Origin: JAEULH01 sp963746275
GTDB taxonomy: Bacteria > Pseudomonadota > Alphaproteobacteria > Rhodospirillales > Defluviicoccaceae
Length of the DNA stretch: 64,000 bases
Reading direction: 5' to 3'
Assembly: GCA_963746275.1 (NCBI GenBank)
Contig: CAVVAX010000026.1
Location: forward strand, 62,001 to 126,000
The notes under the pieces are model-generated. The model saw nothing but the letters and a program-made list of their open reading frames with translations, was not told the DNA's origin and made no database searches. The first letter of the stretch is position 1. The number at the start of each line of letters is the position of its first letter. Below, piece after piece: positions 10,031-18,574 of this stretch. The position numbers were made by a program, and so were the translations under genes.

Positions 10031-10071
10031 ACAGGTCGCAGGCTCCGGTCACCTCTCGACGCGAACAGGAT

Positions 10072-10160
10072 CGTCATTGCGAGGAGGCGAAGCTGACGCG
10101 GCAATCCAGTCATAGAACTTTGTTCTGGATCGCCACGCCGCTACGCGGCTCGCGATGACG
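10072..10160. repeat. MITE-like inverted repeat of the GTCATTGCGAGG type
   Basis: The left arm (CGTCATTGCGAGGAGGCGAA...GCGGCAATCCAG) is the inverse of the right arm (CTGGATCGCCACGCCGCTACGC...CGATGACG). The unit is about 89 bases with a short central loop. Elements with this GTCATTGCGAGG start are widespread small non-coding repeats in proteobacteria. A diverged copy lies at 44143-44240. It sits just after queC. Confidence 0.8.
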
Positions 10161-10334
10161 GCAGGTCTGTTTAAGCTCCACCTATTTACCCAAGGTGTTT
10201 GCGAGAACTACGGAGCGGAAGTTGCTGGATCAAGAAACCTGGAAGTTCGTTAACACGTCACTGCAGATCTGCAAAAGGAGTTGGCTAAGCGAGCCTTGGC
10301 GAGGTCGCGGACGAACAGTTAGGACGCTGCCGCG
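10161..10334. other. Non-coding stretch with lower GC
   Basis: Between the repeat and the dksA stop the sequence is clearly less GC-rich than its surroundings. It contains no ORF with a ribosome site or recognisable product. It could be the scar of a lost gene or hold a small RNA. Nothing more can be supported. Confidence 0.3.
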
Positions 10335-10779
10335 CTACTCGTCCCGGTGGGTGCGCTCCATCCGCTCGTGGCGTTCCTGCGCCTCCAGGCTGAGGGTGGC
10401 GATGGGGCGGGCCTCGAGCCTGGAGATGCTGATCGGCTCGTGCGTCTCCTCGCAGTAGCCGTAGACGCCGTCCTCGATCCGCTCCAGCGCCTCGTCGATC
10501 TTGGCGATGAGCTTGCGCGCCCGGTCACGGGTCCTGAGCTCCAGCGCCCTGGCGGCTTCCGCCGACGCCCGGTCGGCGACGTCGGCTTCGTCCAGGCCAC
10601 CTTCCTGAAGGTGGTGGAGTGTTTCCGAAGAATTCGTTGAGCAGCTCCGTCCGCCACGCCAGCAGCTTCTGGCGGAAGTACTCGCGCATCTGCGGGTTCA
10701 TGAACGGCTCGGCCTCGGTCGGCCGGTAGTCCGGCGGCACCGTGACCGAGGTTTCGGACCGGCTGGATGCTTCCTGCAC
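10335..10779 (-). CDS. dksA: RNA polymerase-binding transcription factor DksA, one frameshift
   Basis: DksA binds the secondary channel of RNA polymerase and, with ppGpp, adjusts transcription during the stringent response. The N-terminal part reads YRPTEAEPFMNPQMREYFRQ. The coiled coil contains the tip DEADVADRASAEAARALELR, and the globular end is YGYCEETHEPISISRLEARP followed by TLSLEAQERHERMERTHRDE. Only one Cys of the classical four-Cys zinc finger is present (CEET), which is usual for many alphaproteobacterial DksA proteins. The frame changes near 10630 between LLNEFF and SETLHHLQEGG. The break in such a conserved gene is probably a sequence error. The gene is about 148 residues and sits downstream of fliX on the same strand. 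Confidence 0.93.
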
Positions 10780-10872
10780 CTTTTCAGAACCTACATGAAC
10801 CCTGTCGGACGCCCGGGACTATAGGTGCGAAGGCTAATACTCGCAAGCGGTAACTTTGCCCGCACTAGGCCA

Positions 10873-11361
10873 TCAAACCATTGAACTCGAAGGGGAAACG
10901 CCGCCGGGGCCGACCGCTTCCGGGGCGTCAGCGGGCCTCTCGCGGTTGAACTTGGCAAGCTCCACGGCCGTTCGAAGCTCGATCTCGGCGATGATCTCGT
11001 CGAGGCGGGGGTCGTTGCTCTGCGCCTTTTCGGCGGCGAGGGCGTCGGCAAGGGCGCTGAGCCGTGACGGCGAGACGGCGCCGGCCAACAGCGCGAGCCG
11101 CAGATCGTCGAGCCGGTCGAGCAGATCGGCGCCGCGGCGAGCCACCGCCGCGCGGCCGGACGCTGGCTCGCGCTCGGGCGCCTCCTGGATCTGCAGCAGC
11201 GCGGTCGGGCAGACGAACACGGGCCCCGCGGGCGCCTCGGCCGCGGGCTCGTCCTCGCGGTCGAGGGTGAAGCGGGCGCCGTCCGGCTTGGTCGGACCCT
11301 TACGGCGCTGCGCCGCCGCGGCCGCTCCGGCTCCCCTGGCGCCGGCGATGATGATCGGCAT
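10873..11361 (-). CDS. fliX: Flagellar assembly regulator FliX
   Basis: FliX is an alphaproteobacterial trans-acting factor. In Caulobacter it couples class II flagellar assembly to FlbD-dependent transcription. The 162-residue protein starts MPIIIAGARGAGAAAAAQRR, has a variable linker, and ends in a helical FliX domain (GADLLDRLDDLRLALLAGAV to LDEIIAEIELRTAVELAKF). It is divergent from the hook gene flgE, a sensible pairing. No flbD, flgF or other flagellar genes are in the window, so this is an isolated flagellar pair. Confidence 0.9.
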   Translation of the reverse strand: MPIIIAGARGAGAAAAAQRRKGPTKPDGARFTLDREDEPAAEAPAGPVFVCPTALLQIQEAPEREPASGRAAVARRGADLLDRLDDLRLALLAGAVSPSRLSALADALAAEKAQSNDPRLDEIIAEIELRTAVELAKFNRERPADAPEAVGPGGVSPSSSMV

Positions 11362-11466
11362 GGCTTCCTTCCGCAGCTTCGGGGACGTGGCCGGCAGTCT
11401 GGCGCCCGCGGCTTAAGATGCGCTTAACCGCCCGGCAGATCGTGCCGGGCAAGGATCGCCGCCCTG

Positions 11467-11483
11467 TGGCGCCGGCTCCGCAC
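11467..11483 (+). promoter_or_regulatory. Possible sigma-54 promoter upstream of flgE
   Basis: TGGCGC, ten bases after its GG, then GC: the GG-N10-GC spacing of -24/-12 promoters is kept (GG 11468-11469, GC 11480-11481), about 120 bases before flgE. Hook genes in Caulobacter relatives use sigma-54, but in DNA this GC-rich the match could be chance. Confidence 0.25.
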
Positions 11484-11601
11484 CATGACACAGATGACGA
11501 AGGATTCCGCGGCTTCCGGGTTTGGCCCGCCGCTTGCTGAGGTTGCCGCGGGATGGCGCGGCCGCGCGCTGCCCGCCGCGCCGGCTGCAAAGGGATCGCG
11601 C

Positions 11602-12912
11602 ATGAGCACGTTCGGAGCCTTCCAATCCAGTGTCCTCGGCATGGTCAGCCAGAGCCATGCCCTGGGCGTGATCGGCGCCAACATCGCCAACGTCGCCACC
11701 GGCGGCTTCAAGCGCACCGACGCCCACTTCGAGACGCTGCTCGGGCGAACGACGGCAAGCCAACCCGGCACGCCGGACCTCGGCGGCCCCTTGACCAGCC
11801 AGTCAGACCTGGCCGGCGTCACCGCGAAGGACTACGCCCGGGTGTCGCTGCAGGGCGAGCTCGCCGCGAGCCAGGGCGACTACGACGTCGCCATCAACGG
11901 CCCAGGCTTCTTCGTCTTCGGCGAGGACTCGAGCGCGGCGGGGCAGATGGTTTACGGCCGCGACGGCAGCTTCGCGACCCTACCGGGGGCCGCGCTCACG
12001 GCAACGCTCGCCGACGGCGCGACGGTCACGAGCGCCGAGACCTTCCTCGTCGACGGCGGTGGCCGTTACGTGCTCGGCTGGCCCGCGGGCAACGGCGCCG
12101 GCCTCCCGGGCGCTGGGGGTGCGGCCGGTGGCCTCGGCCCGATCCGCATCGACCCGTACGCCTTCATCACCGAGCCCGAGGCGACCAGCGAGGTGCGGCT
12201 TGGCCTGAACCTGCCGGCGACGGCGGCCGACGGCAGCCGCCACGCCTACAGCATCGACGTCTTCGACAGCATCGGCGCGGCGCGGCCGGTGGAGCTCGGC
12301 TTCACCAAGGCCGGCGCTAACGCCTGGACCCTGGATGCGATCGGCGCTCCCGGCGATGCGCTGACGCTGGGGCCGGCGCCGTTGCCGCCGCTCAGCTTCG
12401 ACGCCACCGGCAGGACGCTAGCGGCGACGCCGTACGCGTTCTCGATCGCCCATCCGGGCGGTGCCGTCTCCGCCTTCAGCCTCGACCTCTCAGCGTCCAT
12501 GCAGATGGCCGGGCCGCTGGCGCCGCTGTCGTTCGCCCGCGACGGCCACGAGGCCGGCATCCTCGACACCGTCGCCTTCGACACCGACGGCATGGTCGTC
12601 GGCACCTTCACCAACGGCCACAGCCGGCCGCTCTACCGCCTGGCCCTCGCCGACTTCGCCAACCCCGACGGGCTCATGGCGCTGAGCGGCAACGTCTATG
12701 CCGAGAGCGAGGCGTCCGGGTCGGCCAGCTTCGGCGGCGCCGGCGATCCCGGCTTCGGCGCCATCGTCGCCGGCGCGCTGGAGCGCTCCAACGTCGATCT
12801 CAACAGCGAATTCACCAAGATGCTGGTGACGCAGAAGGCCTACAACGCCTCGGCGACAGCGTTTCGCACCACCGACGAGATGACCACCATCGCCCGCGAC
12901 CTGAAGCGGTAG
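11602..12912 (+). CDS. flgE: Flagellar hook protein FlgE
   Basis: FlgE polymerises into the flagellar hook outside the cell. The 436-residue protein starts MSTFGAFQSSVLGMVSQSH followed by the rod/hook N-terminal motif GVIGANIANVATGGFKRTD. A hook-core domain follows (SQGDYDVAINGPGFFVFGE). A central region of extended strands leads to the C-terminal motif LERSNVDLNSEFTKMLVTQK and AYNASATAFRTTDEM. AAAGGGA precedes the ATG. It is transcribed away from fliX. FlgE and the related FlgF/FlgG share end motifs; the length and central domain favour FlgE. As it is apart from a flg operon it could be a second hook-type gene. Confidence 0.85.
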   Translation: MSTFGAFQSSVLGMVSQSHALGVIGANIANVATGGFKRTDAHFETLLGRTTASQPGTPDLGGPLTSQSDLAGVTAKDYARVSLQGELAASQGDYDVAINGPGFFVFGEDSSAAGQMVYGRDGSFATLPGAALTATLADGATVTSAETFLVDGGGRYVLGWPAGNGAGLPGAGGAAGGLGPIRIDPYAFITEPEATSEVRLGLNLPATAADGSRHAYSIDVFDSIGAARPVELGFTKAGANAWTLDAIGAPGDALTLGPAPLPPLSFDATGRTLAATPYAFSIAHPGGAVSAFSLDLSASMQMAGPLAPLSFARDGHEAGILDTVAFDTDGMVVGTFTNGHSRPLYRLALADFANPDGLMALSGNVYAESEASGSASFGGAGDPGFGAIVAGALERSNVDLNSEFTKMLVTQKAYNASATAFRTTDEMTTIARDLKR

Positions 12913-12965
12913 CGGCACCGGCGGGGCTTTACCGCCGAGCGCGGCGTAGCAACCATCAAGCACCG

Positions 12966-13130
12966 CCCGGTTTTTCGGTCCAGGGGGGCGCCGTAGGCGA
13001 GGACGGCGTTGGCGAAGACGAGGAGTTTGCGGGCGGAGGCGACGAGGGCGAGAGTGTGGGGCTTGCTGCGTTTGGGAAGGCGCTCATAGAGGTCTTTGAG
13101 CGCCGGGTTCCAGCGAAAGGCGGCGGCTAC
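12966..13130 (-). pseudogene. Remnant of an IS110-family transposase (C-terminal end)
   Basis: About 55 residues read AAFRWNPALKDLYERLPKRS, then KPHTLALVASARKLLVFANA and VLAYGAP. This is the typical end of IS110/IS116-type transposases (NP..K..Y.RL, ALVA..RKLL...N). No catalytic DEDD domain, start codon or terminal repeat remains. It lies just after flgE and next to a palindromic repeat, so this gap is an old insertion site. Confidence 0.65.
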
Positions 13131-13176
13131 GCCCGCTAGAAGCGGCGGCGAGGGCGGGTTCTCTTTGTTCGTCACC

Positions 13177-13250
13177 CGCGGGCTCGTCCGGGCTCGTCCC
13201 GCGGGTCCATGGCAGACGTGGATCGCCGCACCGAGTGCGGCGATAACGGT
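13177..13250. repeat. Two-hairpin dispersed palindromic repeat
   Basis: Read on the minus strand, the unit is a CGCCGCACTCGGTGCGGCG hairpin, a GATCCACGTCTGCCATGGA spacer, and a second hairpin with CCGCGGG arms (ACCCGCGGG...CCCGCGGGTGACGA). A close copy lies at about 42464-42525 and a partial one at 8937-8969. The remainder of the 12913-13435 gap holds the transposase remnant and nothing else recognisable. Confidence 0.75.
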
Positions 13251-13435
13251 TAAGATCCGATCGTCGTCGCCAGCCGTGCAGGCGGCCTGCGAGGGAGGGC
13301 GGCAATAGCCGAAGGGCCGAAGGCGTACTTCCGACAAAATGAATGTCGATGGCATCCGGCGGATCCGGCTGCGCCTTGATCCGCTTTACGGCAGCGGCGT
13401 TCGCCCCGTTGCAATGACGCTGCTATGCTCGCTCG

Positions 13436-13832
13436 ATGACGGTCCGGGCGGCGAAGGGTCGCAGCGGCTGGGCTAAGGTCTGCGCCTTGAAGGTTTTGCC
13501 GTTTCCATTTCTCGCGCTCGCGTCGGCCGCGGTTGCGATGGCCGTGGGCTGGGCGGTGCGTCTCTGGGTGTTGGAGGTGCCGGCCATCGGCTGGCGCTGT
13601 GCCGCTGAGGCAGCCCCGCTGTGGTGCTCGCTCTACGCGGGCTTCGGCTGGCTGCTGCGGAGCCAGACTCTCGGTGCGCCGCACTTGCGGCGGCGGTCGT
13701 CGCCCTGCTCGGCTCAAGCCGGGCGGCCGTCCTCGCGGCCACCTTCGCCGGGGCCCGGCCCTGGTGCTCTACAACGCCGAACTCGGCGCCGCCGCCGTGC
13801 TCCTCGCCGCCCTGCGCGCGGTCCGGCTCTAG
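13436..13832 (+). CDS. Small hypothetical membrane protein, two frameshifts
   Basis: I do not recognise this protein. Joining three frames gives about 130 residues with four hydrophobic segments: PFPFLALASAAVAMAVGWAV, a GWRCAAEAAPLWCSLYAGFG segment, CAALAAAVVALLGSSRAAVL, and LVLYNAELGAAAVLLAALRA ending in VRL. The frame changes near 13670 and 13760. The membrane pattern across the breaks argues for a real, sequence-damaged gene. It converges on the GH17 gene, with stops within a few bases of each other. Confidence 0.5.
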
Positions 13833-15544
13833 CCTGACGGGGCGCCGCCACAGCTCCAGCGCCGGGATAGCCGCCGCCGCCAGCACGATGCCGGCCCAGG
13901 CCAACGCCTTGTCCGTTGCCCAGGGCCTTCGCCGACAAGCACCACGCCTGCCGCGGCAACCGCGATGGCGGCGAGCGCGGTTTCCTCGCGCAGCGCCGCC
14001 ATTGGCTCGCGCCCGCCCTCGCCCCAGCCATGCCAGGGCGAGGAAGCAGCGCGACCGCCGGGGCGTAGGCGGCAACGGGGAAGTCGCGGTAGCGGCCGTC
14101 GAAGGCGAGGCACAGCGTGGTCGCGGCGATCCCGAAGAGGGTGAGCAGCCGGAGCCAGCCGAGCGCGTCGCCGAGGTTGCCCATGCCGCGCAGGCGCCCC
14201 GCCCGGATCCGCTCGACGAGATCGAAGGCGGGCGCGGGACGCATGCCGCTGCCGGCGAGGAGGACGTGCGCCGTCAGGGCGAGGCTCGCTGCCGCGATGA
14301 CGAGCCTGGCGATGCCGATGCTCCAGTCGAAGAGCCCGACGCTCGTCGCCGGCACGCCGGCCGCGGCCAGCACCACAGGCACAGGCAGCGGCCGGAGCGG
14401 CCAACGCCAGCGTCAGCCAAACCCGCCGGCGGAGCCGCATCCGGCGGCAGGCGATCCAGAGGATCGGCAGGAGCGCGAGCCCGGCGCTGGCGGCAGCCAG
14501 CGGCAGCCACTGCGGCTCCGCGCTGACCGGCCCGGTCAGCGGAAACTTGGCCCGCCGCTCGGCATCGAGCACGCCCCAGAAGCCGCCCACCGTCCCCTCC
14601 AGCCGGCGCTTCCATGGCTGGTCGATGCCCTCCATGAGGTTGATGGCGAGGCCGTCGCGCTCTGCCATCACCAGCATCTCGCGGACGAAGCGGGCCTGAT
14701 TGACGGGGCTGGGCAGGGCCTGCTCGCGCATCCGCCCCCGGCTCGGCCAGCCGACCTCGCCGATGAGGATGGGCTTGCCGGGGAAGGCCAAGCGCATGGT
14801 CGCCATGACCTCGCCAACGTGACGCACGGCCGCCTCGACGGTCACGGGCCGGTCCTCCCAGTAGGGGAGGATGTGGATGGTGAGGACGTCGACGGCGTCC
14901 GCGACCTCGGGGTGTTGCAGCCAGAACTCCCAGACGTCGGCGTAACTCACCGGCACCTCGACCGCCGCGGCGACCCTCAGGATTTGCTCGATCAGCCGGT
15001 CCGCCGGCATCTCCCGGCGCAGCAGCACCTCGTTGCCGACGATCACGCTCCGGACCGTCTTCGGGCGGCGATTGGCCAGAGCGATCACGGTGGCAATCTC
15101 CTCGGCGTTGCGCTCGAGATCGCGTCCCAGCCAAGCCCCGAGAAGAACCTGGAGGCCAAGCCGTTCGGCAATGGCCGGCACCTGCTCCAGTCCCTGATCG
15201 ACGGAGTAGATGCGAACGCAGCCGGTCAGCCGGGCAAGGGTGCCAAGATCGGCCTCGATCTGCTCGGGCGCGATGACCAATGTCTCGTCGAACGGCGACT
15301 GGCCGTCGCGGAAAGGCGCATAGGAGACGCAAGGGAGGCGCGAGGAGGGAGCATCGACGACCGGGAGCGCGCGGCCTCGCCAGGCCCAGAAGCCAAAGCA
15401 GAGGAGGAGGGACGCGAGCGCCGCCCGGAGCGCAGGCAGAGGCGCGCCGCGTGCGGGCTTGCGAGCGGGACGGGCTACAGCCAGTGTGCGATGATGGCAG
15501 AGAGTTCGGCGAGGATGCCGACGGCGATCAGTAACTCCGGCCAC
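13829..15544 (-). CDS. GH17-family beta-glucan glycosyl hydrolase/transferase with C-terminal membrane domain, frameshifted
   Basis: This is a glycoside hydrolase family 17 protein. Related bacterial proteins remodel or branch beta-1,3 or cyclic beta-glucans at the inner membrane. After an N-terminal hydrophobic anchor (LASLLLCFGFWAW) the GH17 barrel begins at LPCVSYAPFRDGQSP. The acid/base Glu is in VIVGNEVLLR and the nucleophile Glu in ILIGEVGWPSRGRM. The C-terminal part has several membrane helices (PLAAASAGLALLPILWIACR and later VPATSVGLFDWSIGIARLVI). The frame changes near 14380 and again near 14030. The 5' end is uncertain: the frame opens on a CTG at 15544 and overlaps a small ORF with a good ribosome site, so the true start may lie a little further in. 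Confidence 0.75.
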   Translation of the reverse strand: MAGVTDRRRHPRRTLCHHRTLAVARPARKPARGAPLPALRAALASLLLCFGFWAWRGRALPVVDAPSSRLPCVSYAPFRDGQSPFDETLVIAPEQIEADLGTLARLTGCVRIYSVDQGLEQVPAIAERLGLQVLLGAWLGRDLERNAEEIATVIALANRRPKTVRSVIVGNEVLLRREMPADRLIEQILRVAAAVEVPVSYADVWEFWLQHPEVADAVDVLTIHILPYWEDRPVTVEAAVRHVGEVMATMRLAFPGKPILIGEVGWPSRGRMREQALPSPVNQARFVREMLVMAERDGLAINLMEGIDQPWKRRLEGTVGGFWGVLDAERRAKFPLTGPVSAEPQWLPLAAASAGLALLPILWIACRRMRLRRRVWLTLALAAPAAACACGAGRGRRAGDERRALRLEHRHRQARHRGSEPRPDGARPPRRQRHASRARLRSRRADPGGAPARHGQPRRRARLAPAAHPLRDRRDHAVPRLRRPLPRLPRCRLRPGGRAASSPWHGWGEGGREPMAALREETALAAIAVAAAGVVLVGEGPGQRTRRWPGPASCWRRRLSRRWSCGGAPSG

Positions 15545-15567
15545 TTTTCTTCAAGAAACTGCAGCAT
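15475..15567 (-). CDS. 30-residue single-helix membrane peptide
   Basis: An ATG preceded by AAGGAA eight bases upstream opens a 30-codon frame. The peptide starts MLQFLEEKWPELLIAVGILA and ends ELSAIIAHWL. It has an amphipathic, acidic N-terminus and one hydrophobic helix, and could sit in the inner membrane. It lies immediately upstream of, and overlaps, the beginning of the GH17 frame, suggesting translational coupling. No known family is recognised. The ribosome site and membrane-like composition are the evidence. Confidence 0.5.
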   Translation of the reverse strand: MLQFLEEKWPELLIAVGILAELSAIIAHWL

Positions 15568-15834
15568 GCGCGGTTTCCTTAGCGTCCTCCAGCAGCAGCG
15601 AAGCGGCGATCCCGCCGAGTTCAGCCGGACCGCGCCCCGGCAATATGAACCTGGGATAGAGGAAGCACCACATGAAGCGACCTAAGGGCTAAAGCAATGC
15701 AAGATAAGGCGGAACATGCTCGCAAAGGAGGTCCTGACGGGCCGCGATACAGGCCTCGCGTGCGGAGGCAGACCTTGGGCCGCGAATCGCCTGCTGCTTG
15801 CTCCGCACGGCTGGCCTCGGCCTGCGGCTAACCT
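15568..15834. other. Intergenic region without recognisable gene
   Basis: This gap separates the 30-residue ORF from the small gene ending at 15835. It contains moderately AT-richer sequence around 15640-15720, possibly a promoter for the minus-strand genes on its left. No protein, RNA gene or repeat could be identified. Confidence 0.3.
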
Positions 15835-16108
15835 CTACGCTTCAGGCCTTCGCACGTCGGCAAGGGCGGCATCGACCAGGTGGAGGAGCAGTCCCCGGCT
15901 CGCCCAGCCCGACGACGAGGACGCGGATGGCGCGCAGCCTGACCTCCACGTCGTCGAGATCCTCGGCGCGGGTGGCCAACGCGCGATCCTGCAGGCTGGC
16001 GATGCGGCACTCGAGGTTCGGTTGTTCCGCCGAGCCGGCGGTGGCGAGCGCGGCCAGCATCGCTTCGAGCGCGCGCTGCGCTGCGGCCAGATCGCTTTGC
16101 GAGCCCAT
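15835..16108 (-). CDS. Small hypothetical protein downstream of luxR, one frameshift
   Basis: This is an approximately 90-residue soluble protein. It begins MGSQSDLAAAQRALEAMLAA, continues with LECRIASLQDRALATRAEDL and ends GLLLHLVDAALADVRRPEA. Its helical heptad-like pattern suggests a short coiled-coil protein. The frame changes near 15895 just after VVGLGE. It starts 43 bases after the luxR stop on the same strand and could be co-transcribed with it. I cannot assign a function. Confidence 0.55.
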
Positions 16109-16151
16109 CCGCTCCCTCTTCCCTCTCGCTCGCGCCTTCGTGGCGTCGGCC

Positions 16152-17003
16152 TCATGGGGCGATGAGCCCCAGGCGGATCGCGGCGACCACCGCCTGCACC
16201 CGGTTGCCGGCGCCGATCTTCTTCATAGCGCCTTTGAGATGGAACTGCACCGTATGCTCGGACAGGCACAGGATCTGGCTGATCGACCAGGCGCTCTTGC
16301 CGCGCGCCGTCCAGGTCAGGCACTCGCGTTCGCGATCGCTCAGGTGCACGATGGGCTCCATCGTGCCGCTGCGCGCCAGCGCCGTGTAGGCGAGCTGCAG
16401 TTGGGTGGCGAGGATTTGCAGCGTGCCGAGGTGGGCGGCGGTGTCCGCCGCCGTGGCGGCGCCGGAAAGGCTGACGACGTAGCTTTCCCCGGCGGGGCCG
16501 TGGACCGGGATGCACAAGCCGTCTCGCAGTCCGGCATCCTGGGCCTCGCAAAACAGTGTCCGTTGTCGCGCCGACAGTCTCTGGCCGGCGGCCGTCTCCG
16601 CCCAGCTGTAGGGCCTGAGCCGGGTTGGCGCCTGGAGCAGGCACGGGTCGATGTCCTGGTAGCGGGACGCCTGGTAGTGGTCGATCCAATCCTGCGGGCA
16701 ACTGACCACCAGCGCCGGCCGCGGCAACAGCGAGGCTACGGCCTGCTGGGCCGCCGGTGTGACCGCGGCGAAGGCGACCTTGTCGTAGCCGAACTGGTGG
16801 ACTGCGCGGCGGAACAGATCGAACACCTGTTCCGGCGAAGCCGCCCGGTTCGTCTCCTCGATGTACGCCGAGACGTCCAGGCGCGGTCCCTGCGCCGGCC
16901 GGCCGGCAGCCTTGGAAAGCCGAAGGAGCGGCTTCCCCTCAGGGTGCGAAGCACGAAGGCGTCGGCGATGGGCGGGGTCAGCGATGGGAGAGACGTCGTT
17001 CAC
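16152..17003 (-). CDS. LuxR-family quorum-sensing transcription regulator
   Basis: This is an acyl-homoserine-lactone-responsive activator of 283 residues. The autoinducer domain has the ligand-pocket residues Trp106, Tyr110, Asp119, Pro120 and Trp134 (WIDHY...DIDP...YSW), with the same spacing as Trp57, Tyr61, Asp70, Pro71 and Trp85 of TraR. The C-terminal LuxR helix-turn-helix runs from LSDRERECLTWTARG through SISQILCLSEHTVQFHLKGA. An N-terminal extension of about 45 residues precedes the sensor domain. It is divergent from fadL, with a 54-base gap holding a TACCC/GGGTA dyad. The cognate synthase luxI is 3 kb away on the same strand. Confidence 0.93.
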   Translation of the reverse strand: MNDVSPIADPAHRRRLRASHPEGKPLLRLSKAAGRPAQGPRLDVSAYIEETNRAASPEQVFDLFRRAVHQFGYDKVAFAAVTPAAQQAVASLLPRPALVVSCPQDWIDHYQASRYQDIDPCLLQAPTRLRPYSWAETAAGQRLSARQRTLFCEAQDAGLRDGLCIPVHGPAGESYVVSLSGAATAADTAAHLGTLQILATQLQLAYTALARSGTMEPIVHLSDRERECLTWTARGKSAWSISQILCLSEHTVQFHLKGAMKKIGAGNRVQAVVAAIRLGLIAP

Positions 17004-17017
17004 CTGTTGGCATTATC

Positions 17018-17032
17018 TACCCCATGCGGGTA
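17018..17032. promoter_or_regulatory. Perfect TACCC-N5-GGGTA dyad between luxR and fadL
   Basis: TACCC (17018-17022), CATGC, GGGTA (17028-17032) lies in the middle of the 54-base divergent gap. Position and symmetry fit an operator for a dimeric regulator such as the LuxR next to it. A dyad built from the same half-sites lies upstream of luxI (20770-20786). The core is not the canonical lux box, so the assignment is inference. Confidence 0.4.
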
Positions 17033-17057
17033 TTAGAGACAACGCGTTTTCCTTGCG

Positions 17058-18459
17058 ATGGAGGTGCGTGCCTTCGCCGATCCTGTCGTTGCCGCACCGC
17101 CCAAGAAGCGGAGACGGCGTCGCCACGGCTCTCGTGCCGCCGCAAGCTTGCGCCTTGGCATCGGCGCGCTGGCGGTCGCCGCCGGTGCGCGTGCCGCCGA
17201 CGCCTCGGGCTTCTACCTCACCCAGCAAAGCGCCCGCAGCGTCGGCCGGGCGACCGCCGGCCAGGTCGCGCTCGCCGACGACGCGGCGACGGTCGTGAGC
17301 AACCCCGCGGGCATGACCGAGCTGGACGGAGCCCAGGTGCTGGCGGGGATAAGCGTGCTGCTGCCGAAGACTTCGTTCGAAAACCGCGGATCGAGCGCCA
17401 GGACGCCGGGAACGGGAGGCAGCGACGCCGGCTACGCCGGTCAATCCGGTGGCAACCCGTTCGGCCCGGAAGCGCTTCCCAATGCCTACGCCGCACTGCC
17501 GCTGGCAGGCTCCGGCCTGTGGCTCGGCATCGGCGTTGCGACGCCGTTCGGCCTCAGCCTGGACTACGGCAGCGACTGGTTCGGCCGCTACGACTTCATC
17601 GACTCGAGCCTCGCTACCGTCGATGTGGTCATGGCCATGGCCTACCGGGTGATGGACGGCCTCTCGCTCGGAGCCGGCGTCAACGTCCAGAGCCTCGATA
17701 TCCGCCTCACCAGCGCGGTTCCGAACACGCTGGCGCCTGGAGGGCCGACGGTGGCCACCGACGGCCGGAGCGTGCTCAGGGGCGACGACGTGAGCATCGG
17801 CTTCAACGCCGGCATCCTGGTGGAGCCGTTTGAAGGCACGAGCATCGGCGTGCACTACCGCTCCGCCATCACCCACACGCTGAAGGGCAGGGTGAACACC
17901 TCCGGCCTCGGCGGCGCGCTGGCTGCGGCGAACGGGAGCGCCGACGCCAGGGCGGACATCCGCCTTCCCGACATCGTCTCGGCGGGGGTGGCGCAGGCCG
18001 TGGGTCGCCGGCTCACGCTGCTGGGCGAGGTGCAGTGGTTCAACTGGAGCCGCTTTGGCGAGGTCCGGGTGCGCCTTCAAGATGGCGGCGGCGACCTCGT
18101 CCTGCCGCAGGACTACAAGGATTCCTGGGCCGTCGCCATCGGTGGCGAGTACCGTTGCAGCGAGGACCTCGACCTGCGCGCCGGGTTTCGCTACGAAACG
18201 ACGCCGACGAGCGATCGGTTGCGCTCCACCGGCGTCCCCGAGGGCAACAATTACTCGGCCGGCGTCGGCTTGAGCTACCGCTTCGCCGACGGGGTGGTGG
18301 TCGATCTGGCCGCGTTCCACACCCGCGCTGAAGCCGGCGAACGTCTCGCTGTCGCGCACCTTCTTCGCCGGGACACCGGCCGAGGGCACGGCCGCGGTGA
18401 AGGGGCGGGCGCGGATGCACGCCACCACGGCCGCCCTCGGCATCCACTACCGCTTCTAG
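17058..18459 (+). CDS. FadL/OmpP1/TodX-family outer membrane transporter, C-terminal frameshift
   Basis: This is an outer-membrane beta-barrel for uptake of long-chain fatty acids or other hydrophobic molecules, about 466 residues. It has an Arg/Lys-rich leader and signal region (LRLGIGALAVAAGARAADAS). The FadL-type N-terminus follows (GFYLTQQSARSVGRATAG, DDAATVVSNPAGMTELDG). Alternating strands follow, and the protein ends in HATTAALGIHYRF with the C-terminal Phe used by the BAM machinery. The frame changes near 18330 after HTRAEA. It sits between luxR and luxI. In Sinorhizobium a FadL homologue helps detect long-chain acyl-homoserine lactones, which suggests a similar role here. Confidence 0.9.
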
Positions 18460-18574
18460 GCTGGCGTTCGGGTACGAGCGGCAGCATCTGCAGAACACGG
18501 GGCAGCTTCAGAAGATGTTCTGAGGAGACCGTCGTCCGGAGTTTTCCCGCCCAGAAGGTAGGGAGCTGAGCGTG

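Noticed and set aside
14117..15685. 522-codon plus-strand frame over the GH17 gene
   Set aside because: The minus strand has the GH17 catalytic motifs. This frame has no motif and a shadow-like composition.
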